Shown one piece after another: positions 6,697 to 12,718 of a stretch of DNA of 12,718 bases (within the stretch, counting starts at the first letter, position 1; each line of letters begins with the position of its first letter). A model generated the notes under the pieces. It was not told the origin of the DNA. It saw only the letters and a program-made list of their open reading frames with translations, and did no database searches. Both the position numbers and the translations under genes were made by a program. This DNA comes from JAEXNA01 sp050486105. GTDB taxonomy: Bacteria; Vulcanimicrobiota; Xenobia; Xenobiales; JADMJV01. The stretch is from positions 1 through 12,718 of the forward strand of contig JBJHCR010000190.1 in assembly GCA_050486105.1 (NCBI GenBank), read 5' to 3'.

Positions 6697-7464
6697 ATGA
6701 AAGATAGCCGAGATCTGCAACCCGAAGCCCTACAGTCCGTCCTGGCCGAGGGACCCAAACCCCTTTTCGCCACCATCAGCGGAGCCCACCTCTACGGGTT
6801 CGCCTCTGCCGACAGCGACGTGGATATTCGGGGGTCCTTCGTGCTCCCGGTGGACCAGGTTCTCGGCTTGGACCCTTTGGAAGAAACCTGGCAGGTGTCT
6901 AAGGTGGTGGATGGGCTCGAAGTGGATTGGGTGGCCCACGATGTCAAGAAGTTTTTGACCATGATGACCAAGAAGAACGGTTATGTCCTGGAGCAACTCT
7001 ACTCACCCTTGGTGGTGCACGGAGGAGACTGGCTCGATGAGTTGCAAGCCTTAGGTCAGGCCTGCATCGTGCGTCATCTATACCATCATTATCGCGGCTT
7101 CTACAATAACGAGTGCAAAATGATGGCTAAAGCTGGAGTCACGGCCAAAGCCGTGCTCTACGCCTATCGAGTGCTGCTGACCGGTGTGCACGCCCTAGAA
7201 ACCGGAGAGATCGAAGCTCGGCTTCCCAAACTCATGGATATCTATGAGACCATCGGGGTGAAAGACCTGATCGACCTCAAGGTCCAAGGCACCGAAATAC
7301 AACTCTTGGATCAAGAACTGGTGCAAACCCACCTGGGGCGCTTAAACGAGCTGGAGAAGCGCCTGGATTCGGCTTTTGAGAACAGTTCTTTACCAGAAAC
7401 GGTGACCAATATTCCTGCTCTGTCCGACTACCTGGTGAGAGCTCGAAAGTCCCTTGGCGCCTGA
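6697..7464 (+). CDS. Nucleotidyltransferase, RlaP / COG3541 family (first of two paralogs)
   Basis: A 255-residue protein of the DNA polymerase beta-like nucleotidyltransferase superfamily, most like the RlaP/COG3541 (YcgL-type) group. These are predicted to add nucleotides to RNA or other substrates; no substrate is established. The metal-binding motif is DSDVD (Asp39, Asp41, Asp43), with a third carboxylate probably Asp77 in LEVDWVAHDVKKF. The preceding glycine-serine signature is changed to Gly29-Ala30 (GAHLYGFAS), unlike its neighbour. The C-terminal half is helical, with NNECKMMAKAG and KAVLYAYRVLLTG typical of the family. The ATG is preceded by AAGG at about 8 nt. The gene ends 11 bp inside the next gene, so the two are co-translated. 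It is divergent from the antitoxin gene across about 146 bp. Confidence 0.82.
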   Translation: MKDSRDLQPEALQSVLAEGPKPLFATISGAHLYGFASADSDVDIRGSFVLPVDQVLGLDPLEETWQVSKVVDGLEVDWVAHDVKKFLTMMTKKNGYVLEQLYSPLVVHGGDWLDELQALGQACIVRHLYHHYRGFYNNECKMMAKAGVTAKAVLYAYRVLLTGVHALETGEIEARLPKLMDIYETIGVKDLIDLKVQGTEIQLLDQELVQTHLGRLNELEKRLDSAFENSSLPETVTNIPALSDYLVRARKSLGA

Positions 7465-8320
7465 AGAGCATTGGGCTCACCAGCGTTTGCTTCTTAGGGT
7501 CCGCGCGGGCAGTCAGGCTCACGGCTTGGCCACCCCCGATTCCGATGAGGACAGCCGGGGCGTCTGCATCCCCCCGAAAGTGGTCTTCTTTGGGTTGTCG
7601 GATTTCGAGCAGTGGGAATCCCCCGGAGGAGACCACGTGATCTTCAGCCTCAAGAAGTTCGTGCGCCTAGCTCTTGAAGCTAACCCCAACATCATCGAGA
7701 CTCTCTTCACTGAAGAGCAAGATCGGCTTTTCACCCACCCACTGGCCGAGAGCCTGCTGAGTCGGCGCACCCTCTTCTTATCCAAGCAAGTGGGGGTGAA
7801 GTTTGGGCGCTACGCCATTCATCAACTGCAGAAAATTGAGCGTCACCACCGCTGGCTTGTCTGTGAGCCGCCCAGGAAGCCCAAGCCTGCAGAGTTTGGT
7901 GCGGTCTCCTCGGAGAACAGTCCACGTTTCCCTGACACCGCCTCGGAAAGAGCCTACCGGGGAGCAATCAAACATCACCGCTCCTATCAGGAATGGCGGA
8001 AGAACCGAAATCCCAAGAGAGCTGAACTGGAAGCCCGACACGGATACGACACCAAGTACGCCATGCATTTATGTCGCCTGCTGAATATGGGCTGTGAGAT
8101 CCTGGAGAGCGGTGAAGTTTTGGTTCGCCGCCCCGATGCTCAGTGGCTGAGCAGCGTGAGAGAGGGCGCCTTGTCCTATTCGGGGTTGTTGGACTGGGTG
8201 AAGCAGAGAGAGGCCGACCTAACTCGCGCCGAAGCGAAGTCCGCCCTCCCCTTAGAACCAGATCGGAAGCTAGCTGAGACCCTTATGGTGGAAATCACCG
8301 AGGCATATCTCTACGAGTGA
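7454..8320 (+). CDS. Nucleotidyltransferase, RlaP / COG3541 family (second of two paralogs)
   Basis: A 288-residue relative of the preceding gene. The active-site signature is complete: Gly19-Ser20 (AGSQAHGLAT), then DSDED (Asp29, Asp31, Asp33) and the likely third carboxylate Asp60 before SLKKF. Asp60 stands at the same distance from the KKF motif as Asp77 does in the first paralog. The family signatures NPNIIETLF and YDTKYAMHLCRLLNMG are present, and the second half is helical. Its centre (about residues 135-190) carries a basic, proline-rich segment that is absent from the shorter paralog. The start is probably the TTG at 7454, 11 bp before the end of the upstream gene; no strong ribosome site is visible and coupling is likely. 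The overall pairing suggests a heteromeric or division-of-labour arrangement, which is inference. Confidence 0.82.
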   Translation: MAPEEHWAHQRLLLRVRAGSQAHGLATPDSDEDSRGVCIPPKVVFFGLSDFEQWESPGGDHVIFSLKKFVRLALEANPNIIETLFTEEQDRLFTHPLAESLLSRRTLFLSKQVGVKFGRYAIHQLQKIERHHRWLVCEPPRKPKPAEFGAVSSENSPRFPDTASERAYRGAIKHHRSYQEWRKNRNPKRAELEARHGYDTKYAMHLCRLLNMGCEILESGEVLVRRPDAQWLSSVREGALSYSGLLDWVKQREADLTRAEAKSALPLEPDRKLAETLMVEITEAYLYE

Positions 8321-8560
8321 TGTTGAACATAGAGCGTAGGCAAGATCTTGCCCTGAAACCCAGACCAAGAGAAGACTTGACAGCCGTTTTCGCTGCTCTG
8401 CGAAGGAAGGAAGCCTCTGAGGCTAGCAGCAACCTATACTGATGCGCTTCACTCATCTGCCAAGTCTTGCCAAGGAAAAATCTCTAGGGCTTGCCCTTCA
8501 ACTTTCAGACCCTGGCACCATCGTGCACCAGAAAGGCTTGATCTCCAAGAGGGCTAGGCC
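8321..8560. other. Gene-free stretch with two perfect palindromes
   Basis: No convincing coding region is seen in these 240 bp. They contain the 14-bp perfect palindrome GGCAAGATCTTGCC (8339-8352) and AGCCTC-T-GAGGCT (8412-8424). There is also an isolated perfect -35 hexamer TTGACA (8377-8382) without a good -10 at 16-18 bp, and an isolated TATACT (8435-8440) without a -35. The hexamer CTTGCC occurs three times (8347, 8466, 8490). It presumably holds the promoter of the downstream gene, but I cannot place it. No T-run follows either palindrome, so neither is an intrinsic terminator for the nucleotidyltransferase operon. Confidence 0.5.
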
Positions 8561-9976
8561 GTGTCCGATCCTCTAAAACCTGAACCCCAGACTTCAGGCC
8601 TCGATGATTTTCTGGCTGGCCACATCTCAGACGGGACGATAGAGTCTGCGTCGCAATCCTTCCGTCTCGATCCGGCTTCTGCCTGGCGCAAACTCGGTCA
8701 ATTCCAATTGCCTTCGGAATCGGCCTGGGTTCTTAAGGTGGTCCAGGCCGCCTGTGCGGCCCGGGCCCTCGAACTCAACGTCACCCTCCAAGCCGACAAG
8801 ACCTGGCTGCGCATCTCAGGGGTGGCAGGCTGGACCTCCCAAACCGTGGAGCAGTGTCTCTTCGAAGTGGGAAGCAAAGCCCCCCCGGAACTCCGCCATC
8901 TTTGTGTGGCCGTTAGAGCCCTGGCTCAGCAGTCGAACCGAAATTTTTGTCTGACCTACACAGACGGAGTCATCTCCGAATGGAACGGGGAGGTCTTCAC
9001 CCATAGCACAGGACCGGCACGGGAGGTTTTTGCATTGCAGGTTGACAATGTGCGGAGGGACCAGGTTCGAAGCTTGTTTGTCTCAAGGACTTCCGTGGCC
9101 GACATCAAGAATCGCACAACCCTAACTGCGGCTCTCACTCAGGAATGCTGTTACTGCCCGATACCCATCAAGCTGGATAAGGTGCTTGTCAACAAACTGC
9201 TCGGTCCGGAAAAGGCCACGTTAAAATATCCTCTCACCCTCGACACTCCCCACCTACCCGAATCCTCGAGCTATGGCTGGAGTCTCTTTTCGGAGGCCTT
9301 CTCTGGATCGGTTCAGTGCTCCATCTCGGATCATCCCCAAAAGGAACTCTACCGTTGGGCTTGGCCCTCGACTCGAGGAATGGAGACAAGGCAGAATCTC
9401 CTTGGTCTAGCCCTGCTGAGATATTCCATGCGGCTGGAGCAGTTCGGCAACGAAACACTGCACGTTGTGGCGCGACAACCCGCCCAGGTCATTTGGTTGC
9501 ACGACGGGGTCAACGTGGCCAAAGAACCTCTTCCCATTGAGGACCAACTCATAAGCCTGTCTCTCCTGATCTTGGGCGACGGACTCAAAACAGATCTGTC
9601 GGGGTTGGCTTTGATCGAAAGCGAAGAAAAAAGAACGCGGCTCACGGTTGCCTGCCAACAAGCTCGAAAAACGGTGGAATGGCTAACACCCGAGGTGAGA
9701 TTCGAAGAAACCGGAAGAGTGAAGCTTTTCAATTTATTCAAGCACTGGTATCTGATCTTTATGTGCTGCTTCCCACCGTTTGCCATGTTGGCCCTCTTGG
9801 CGCTGATCTTTGCCCCCATCCTGGGACCGGTGATTCTGGGGGCAAATTTTGCCAATTCCAAAAGAATTGAAAACAAGGCCAAGCAGCAGTACCAAGAGCT
9901 CAGTTCGGCCTTCGGTGAACTCAGTCAAAGTCTAGCGTCTCTCGATGGTGAGCAAACGAGAACGAAGCCAGGGTAA
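8561..9976 (+). CDS. Unknown membrane-anchored protein with a degenerate GHKL/HSP90-like N-terminus (tentative)
   Basis: I do not recognise a named family. The protein is 471 residues and starts at a GTG preceded by GAGG about 10 nt away. Residues 34-50 (FRLD, AWRKLGQFQL) lead into a helix and beta-strand at 56-87 (VLKVVQAACAARALELNVTL) that resemble the first helix of GHKL ATPases. The Glu/Asn/Asp positions of the usual E-x-x-x-N-x-x-D box read Lys/Ala/Ala, so ATP binding in the standard way is unlikely. HLCVAVRALAQQ at about 112-124 could be the next helix. The middle is soluble and not recognisable. A long hydrophobic stretch (about 397-431) forms one or two membrane segments. It is followed by a 40-residue polar, Gln/Ser/Lys-rich tail that may be coiled-coil. 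No signal peptide, so the large N-terminal part should be cytoplasmic. The GHKL idea is my hypothesis. Confidence 0.75.
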   Translation: MSDPLKPEPQTSGLDDFLAGHISDGTIESASQSFRLDPASAWRKLGQFQLPSESAWVLKVVQAACAARALELNVTLQADKTWLRISGVAGWTSQTVEQCLFEVGSKAPPELRHLCVAVRALAQQSNRNFCLTYTDGVISEWNGEVFTHSTGPAREVFALQVDNVRRDQVRSLFVSRTSVADIKNRTTLTAALTQECCYCPIPIKLDKVLVNKLLGPEKATLKYPLTLDTPHLPESSSYGWSLFSEAFSGSVQCSISDHPQKELYRWAWPSTRGMETRQNLLGLALLRYSMRLEQFGNETLHVVARQPAQVIWLHDGVNVAKEPLPIEDQLISLSLLILGDGLKTDLSGLALIESEEKRTRLTVACQQARKTVEWLTPEVRFEETGRVKLFNLFKHWYLIFMCCFPPFAMLALLALIFAPILGPVILGANFANSKRIENKAKQQYQELSSAFGELSQSLASLDGEQTRTKPG

Positions 9977-9980
9977 GGAG

Positions 9981-10022
9981 CAAAAAGCAAAGCCAACCTG
10001 AACCCTAGGGCCCAGGTTGGCT
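9981..10022 (-). terminator. Intrinsic terminator of the minus-strand glycine-zipper gene
   Basis: AGCCAACCTG (9991-10000) and CAGGTTGGCT (10013-10022) form a perfect 10-bp stem around a 12-nt loop. Read on the minus strand the stem is followed directly by TTGCTTTTTG (complement 9981-9990). It lies 20 bp past the stop of the minus-strand gene at 10042. On the plus strand the hairpin also follows the 8561-9976 gene by 14 bp but without a T-run, so it may act weakly in that direction. Confidence 0.8.
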
Positions 10023-10041
10023 CCTAATAGGTTGCGCTGGG

Positions 10042-10545
10042 CTAGGACAAGCGATCTGCCAGGCCGGCCCCGGCGAAGGCTCCGGCTGCGGCGCTCAGCA
10101 AACGTCCGCTCCCGGGAAGGGCTTGATCCAGCGCAAAACTGCTCAGGCCTGCGGCTGCCGAGAACGCGGTGAGAGTGATCCCTCCGGCAAAAAGAGCTGA
10201 GGTGGTCAAGGCGAAATCGTTGATGGGGTCCCCATTCAAACCCTCCTTCACGGTTTCAGCAAAAGCCGGACCAAGAGTGGTAACCGTGCCTGCTCCCACT
10301 CCCAAGCCGGTGACAGAAGCAGCCGAACCCGGGTTCCCTCCCACGAAGCCTCCAACGACCGCTCCTGCTGCTGCCCCGAGGAGGCGGGTCATCCACTTCG
10401 ATTCCCCTCCTCCTAGCTCACTGCCTAATTCAACCTGATCTTTGCCAGCTAAGGAGACCTCCTCTGAGGGCTTGCTGTTGGTGGGTGAGGGCATTTGAGT
10501 CGGTCGACCCTGGTTCGCGGTCGGCGACGAAGTCAATATATTCAT
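10042..10545 (-). CDS. Unknown glycine/alanine-rich (glycine-zipper) membrane protein
   Basis: A 167-residue protein of no recognised family. Residues 1-50 are polar, rich in Ser, Pro, Thr, Asn and Gln, with no signal peptide. From about residue 53 it becomes Gly/Ala-rich and hydrophobic, with dense small-residue spacing (LLGAAAGAVVGGFVGG, then TGLGVGAG). Two further small-residue hydrophobic stretches follow at about 112-137 and 146-163. Such glycine-zipper segments pack tightly in membranes and also occur in some channel, lipoprotein and effector proteins. The ATG at 10545 is 10 nt from a strong GGAGG. A closer ATG at 10553 is out of frame and leads to only a short frame. A promoter (10605-10633) and a terminator (9981-10022) delimit it as a single-gene unit. 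Confidence 0.75.
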   Translation of the reverse strand: MNILTSSPTANQGRPTQMPSPTNSKPSEEVSLAGKDQVELGSELGGGESKWMTRLLGAAAGAVVGGFVGGNPGSAASVTGLGVGAGTVTTLGPAFAETVKEGLNGDPINDFALTTSALFAGGITLTAFSAAAGLSSFALDQALPGSGRLLSAAAGAFAGAGLADRLS

Positions 10546-10604
10546 AGTTCATAAACCTCCGAGTCTCAAGATATCCCGCCCCGCCGGAACGATGATGAAC
10601 AGAG

Positions 10605-10633
10605 ATTTAATTTCTGGACAAAGGATTTGTCAG
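10605..10633 (-). promoter_or_regulatory. Candidate sigma-70-type promoter of the glycine-zipper gene
   Basis: On the minus strand CTGACA (complement 10628-10633, 5/6 to the -35 consensus) and TTAAAT (complement 10605-10610, 4/6 to the -10) are separated by exactly 17 bp. They lie about 60-90 bp upstream of the gene's ATG, in an unusually AT-rich patch of this window. Upstream is the end of the next minus-strand gene. Confidence 0.45.
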
Positions 10634-10647
10634 ACCGGAAGCGTCGG

Positions 10648-11748
10648 CTAGCGAGAGTTCCGGCCCTTGATTCCCAATAGGTAGGCAACCAGCGAAATCA
10701 CCGCACTCAAAGACACCAAGAGGACTCCATAAAACATGATTCCCATCATTCTGGTATAACTCCAGGAGCGAGAAAGCTGGCTGGCATCGAGACTCGATTC
10801 GGCCCAGGTCTGCCCCAAGAGAAGTCCACAGAAGGCCGAAGCCGCGCCGACCAGAAAAGCCGAGAACCCAAAGAGAATTTTCACCGTGCGGCTGTTCTGG
10901 CTTAAAGCTCGCCCCCGAGCAAACATAAGCAGCGCAACGAAGAGCGAGACCAATATCCCAGCCCCCAGGGCCGCCCAGACTCCTGGGTCTGCTCCTGTTT
11001 TCCCCAAGCTGATCAGCAAGTGCTCGGCAGGCAATCCTTCAGACCAGGTCTTCAGCACCTCACCTTCCTCATCAAAGTCGAGATTGGACTTCCAACCAAA
11101 CCCTGAGGGCAAGATCACTTGAACTTCGAGTTCCCCGAAAGAAGCCCAAGTTCGAGCTGGGGCTAAGGCGTACCCCACCTGATACTCCCGATACGGCCGG
11201 GAGGTAGGGTGATAGGAAGAAGGGGTGAAACTGTACTCCACCGAGACTTCACTGGACCCTGAAGGCAATGCGAGGTCAAACTCTAGACCTTTTAGGTCGC
11301 GGTCGAGGAACTCCACTACGATCTCGTTGCCCGATAGTGAGGGGATGTTTTCCGGCAGTTCCCAGGTGTCGGGAAGTTCAAGGTCTTGCAATTCACGCGC
11401 CTGTACACTCTGTCCGTCAAGGGAAACCATCGACTTCTCTAGACCAGGACCGACAAATACCAGAGGAAGAGTTCTCGGTTCCCCAAGATTATTGAGCCGA
11501 TAAAGAGCCTTGACCCGTGCCTGACCACCGACGGCGAGAGGTCTCAGGTCAAATTGGAGGAGCTCGGAAACAACGTGAAAGTCGGAGAGGTCTCCCACCG
11601 GCTCGCCGAGTCCCAAACCCGGAGTCCAGGGAGAAGACATATTGGCCAGCACGGGCGAACTGGACAAGGATAGGATCAGAGCGAGCAGCAGGCTCCCAAA
11701 GCGCATGGGCGGGTGTTTCATCGAAGAGAATTCTCTTGCCCAGACCAC
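10648..11748 (-). CDS. Unknown exported protein: signal peptide, large ectodomain, three C-terminal membrane helices
   Basis: No family recognised. From the GTG at 11748 it has 366 residues. A signal peptide (hydrophobic core LLLALILSLSS, cleavage after PVLA at about residue 35) is followed by an ectodomain of about 220 residues. This is rich in alternating strand-like segments, for example EIVVEFLD, SSEVSVEYSF and ELEVQVILPSGFGW, and looks like a beta-sandwich. Membrane helices lie at about 258-276, 291-312 and 338-360. The basic loop between the first two (ARGRALSQNSR) and the basic tail (IKGRNSR) predict an outside ectodomain and a cytoplasmic C-terminus. The start is uncertain: GTG 11748 has an AAGGAGG only 3 nt away, while ATG 11721 (MKHPPMRF) gives a more compact signal peptide but no ribosome site. 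The gene is divergent from the helicase. Confidence 0.78.
   Translation of the reverse strand: MVWAREFSSMKHPPMRFGSLLLALILSLSSSPVLANMSSPWTPGLGLGEPVGDLSDFHVVSELLQFDLRPLAVGGQARVKALYRLNNLGEPRTLPLVFVGPGLEKSMVSLDGQSVQARELQDLELPDTWELPENIPSLSGNEIVVEFLDRDLKGLEFDLALPSGSSEVSVEYSFTPSSYHPTSRPYREYQVGYALAPARTWASFGELEVQVILPSGFGWKSNLDFDEEGEVLKTWSEGLPAEHLLISLGKTGADPGVWAALGAGILVSLFVALLMFARGRALSQNSRTVKILFGFSAFLVGAASAFCGLLLGQTWAESSLDASQLSRSWSYTRMMGIMFYGVLLVSLSAVISLVAYLLGIKGRNSR
11724..11737. repeat. Perfect 14-bp palindrome at the 5' end of the exported-protein gene
   Basis: AAGAGAATTCTCTT is exactly self-complementary. If the exported protein starts at the ATG at 11721, this element lies 2 bp upstream of the start codon and is a good operator candidate. 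If it starts at the GTG at 11748, the element is inside the first codons. Confidence 0.4.
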
Positions 11749-11852
11749 AACCCTCCTTCATCAAACCCGGAGAAACTTCGATAACATAAGGGCTCAAGGT
11801 CACCCTGACTTCCCCGAGAGGTCCATGGCCAGGGTCTGCAAAAGCACTTCCG

Positions 11853-12718
11853 GTGACTTCTCCCTCCTCGATTGCGCCCCCCGAACTGGGCCGAGGCATC
11901 GTCATCATCGCCGGGTCCGAGCCTCCGGCAGCCTGGCGGCGTGCGCCTCGAGTCCTGATCACTTCGGAAGTTCTGGGGACTCCAGCGCAGGCGGCCAGCA
12001 CCTTGCACCGAGCCTGGCTGGAACGCCGCCCCATAGTGGTGGAGTTGGCCGTCTCCTCCACCGACCTGCGCCGTCGAGAGGTGGTCGAAGACCAGGTGCA
12101 CACTCTGTCCCCGCTCTTCAGCCTGGAGCGGGAGCGGCTGCACTTTTTCACCTGGGCCAACAACTACGACGCGACCCGAGGAGAGCTGATCTGGTGGCAC
12201 ACCCGGCTGGCCCTGAGAGCCGGCGCTCGGCCCCATCCCGAGGCCGAGGTGGATCTCCAGGGTCCCCGCTGGTGCGACGGAGGGCCTCGGACCAGGCTCC
12301 CCTTTCCGGTGCTCCACCGGGAGAGCATCGAATCGGGTACTCTGAGCCTGACTCTGCCGACAGCCAAATCGCCGACCACGGATCTTGACCCGGAGCAATG
12401 GGAGGCAGTCTGCCATGAAGGGGGGGCGGCGCGCGTTCTGGCGCCGGCAGGGTCGGGCAAGACCCGGGTGCTGACCCGGCGTTTTCGCCATCTCCTCGAC
12501 TGTGGGTTCGAGCCCAGTCGAGTGACGGCCTTGGCCTACAACCGTCGAGCCGCCCAGGAGATGGTGGAGCGATGCCCTCAAGGCGCGCGTTCTATTCGTA
12601 CCCTGCACTCACTCGGATACGGCTTATTGCGCAGGTTTCGCAAGCGACAACTGGCCACCGAGACCCAGGTGCGCCAGATCCTCCGCTCTTTAGTTCAGGC
12701 TCCCCCACAACTCAACAC
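11853..12718 (+). CDS. UvrD/Rep-type superfamily 1 DNA helicase, N-terminal part (runs off right edge)
   Basis: The frame is open from just after the TAA at 11787-11789 to the window end. The first plausible start is GTG 11853, with no clear ribosome site, so the true start is uncertain. The ATPase core begins around 12381: LDPEQWEAV (Q-motif region), then LAPAGSGKTRVLTRRF (Walker A, about residues 200-215), VTALAYNRRAAQEM (motif Ia) and SIRTLHSLGYGLLRR (motif Ib region). This is the order seen in UvrD, PcrA and Rep, 3'-5' helicases acting in repair and replication. Ahead of it is a domain of about 175 residues with RRPIVVELAVS, RERLHFFTWANNYDATRG and LIWWH. I remember such an extension in actinobacterial UvrD-like helicases. 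Walker B and domain 2 lie outside the window. Whether a nuclease domain follows is unknown. Confidence 0.85.
   Translation, partial: MTSPSSIAPPELGRGIVIIAGSEPPAAWRRAPRVLITSEVLGTPAQAASTLHRAWLERRPIVVELAVSSTDLRRREVVEDQVHTLSPLFSLERERLHFFTWANNYDATRGELIWWHTRLALRAGARPHPEAEVDLQGPRWCDGGPRTRLPFPVLHRESIESGTLSLTLPTAKSPTTDLDPEQWEAVCHEGGAARVLAPAGSGKTRVLTRRFRHLLDCGFEPSRVTALAYNRRAAQEMVERCPQGARSIRTLHSLGYGLLRRFRKRQLATETQVRQILRSLVQAPPQLN

Noticed and set aside
8377..8440. TTGACA at 8377 and TATACT at 8435 as one promoter
   Set aside because: They are 52 bp apart and neither has a partner hexamer at 16-18 bp.
9349..9882. Minus-strand frame of 177 codons opposite the unknown membrane protein gene
   Set aside because: It is antisense to the 8561-9976 gene, is Ser/Arg-rich and has no ribosome site or motif. 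The plus-strand frame has a coherent soluble-plus-membrane architecture.
10042..10545. Glycine-zipper protein as a double-glycine-leader bacteriocin precursor
   Set aside because: A GG lies before the hydrophobic part, but the leader is too long and unlike known leaders, the product is far larger than class II bacteriocins, and no transporter or immunity gene is next to it.
10636..10672. CCGGAA/TTCCGG inverted repeat at the end of the exported-protein gene as terminator
   Set aside because: Arms are only 6 bp with a 17-nt loop and no T-run, so it is not strong enough to report as a terminator.
11642..12388. Long plus-strand open frame across the helicase start
   Set aside because: Its translation is Arg/Pro/Ser-rich and low in complexity. 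The helicase frame in the same DNA has recognisable conserved motifs running into Walker A, so this is a shadow frame of a GC-rich gene.
11718..12608. Long minus-strand open frames opposite the helicase (including 11549-12163)
   Set aside because: They overlap the helicase coding region completely, have biased composition (Gly, Arg, Pro) and no family signature, and are explained as antisense shadows.

Overview
The window is chromosomal DNA from a bacterium. It is moderately GC-rich by eye, genes are tightly packed on both strands, and GTG/TTG starts are common. I cannot assign a phylum. The helicase at the right edge has an N-terminal domain I associate from memory with actinobacterial UvrD-like proteins, but that alone does not place the organism. 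I see no rRNA, tRNA, CRISPR array, insertion sequence or phage structural gene.

Layout from left to right. (1) Minus strand, 1-2643: phosphoenolpyruvate synthase followed after a 10-bp gap by the start of an aminoglycoside-phosphotransferase/ATPase-like protein that runs off the left edge. (2) A gap of about 100 bp with three palindromic elements separates ppsA from a divergent plus-strand cluster, hypA-hypB-hypF (2747-5898). These encode nickel insertion factors and the cyanide-ligand synthesis factor for [NiFe]-hydrogenase maturation. hypC, hypD, hypE and hydrogenase subunits are not in the window. (3) A minus-strand Phd-type antitoxin / PIN-domain toxin pair (5863-6550) has a toxin 3' end that overlaps the hypF 3' end. 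Its promoter and operator appear fused to the antitoxin start codon. (4) A plus-strand tandem of two divergent paralogs of the RlaP/COG3541 nucleotidyltransferase family (6697-8320). (5) A 240-bp stretch without a gene, holding two perfect palindromes. (6) Three genes of unknown function: a membrane-anchored protein whose N-terminus looks like a degenerate GHKL/HSP90-type fold (8561-9976, plus), a glycine-zipper-rich membrane protein (10042-10545, minus, with a clear promoter and terminator), and an exported protein with a large ectodomain and three C-terminal membrane helices (10648-11748, minus). (7) The N-terminal part of a UvrD/Rep-type superfamily 1 helicase on the plus strand (about 11853 to the right edge).

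Functionally the left third is central metabolism plus hydrogenase maturation. HypA and HypB deliver nickel and HypF makes the carbamoyl group that becomes the CN ligand. The middle (toxin-antitoxin plus paired nucleotidyltransferases) looks like an accessory RNA-directed module inserted after hypF. The right third holds unknown envelope proteins and a DNA repair helicase. The parts most worth following up are the paired nucleotidyltransferases beside a PIN toxin, the apparently leaderless self-regulated antitoxin promoter, the hypA upstream operator-like repeat, and the pseudo-GHKL membrane protein.
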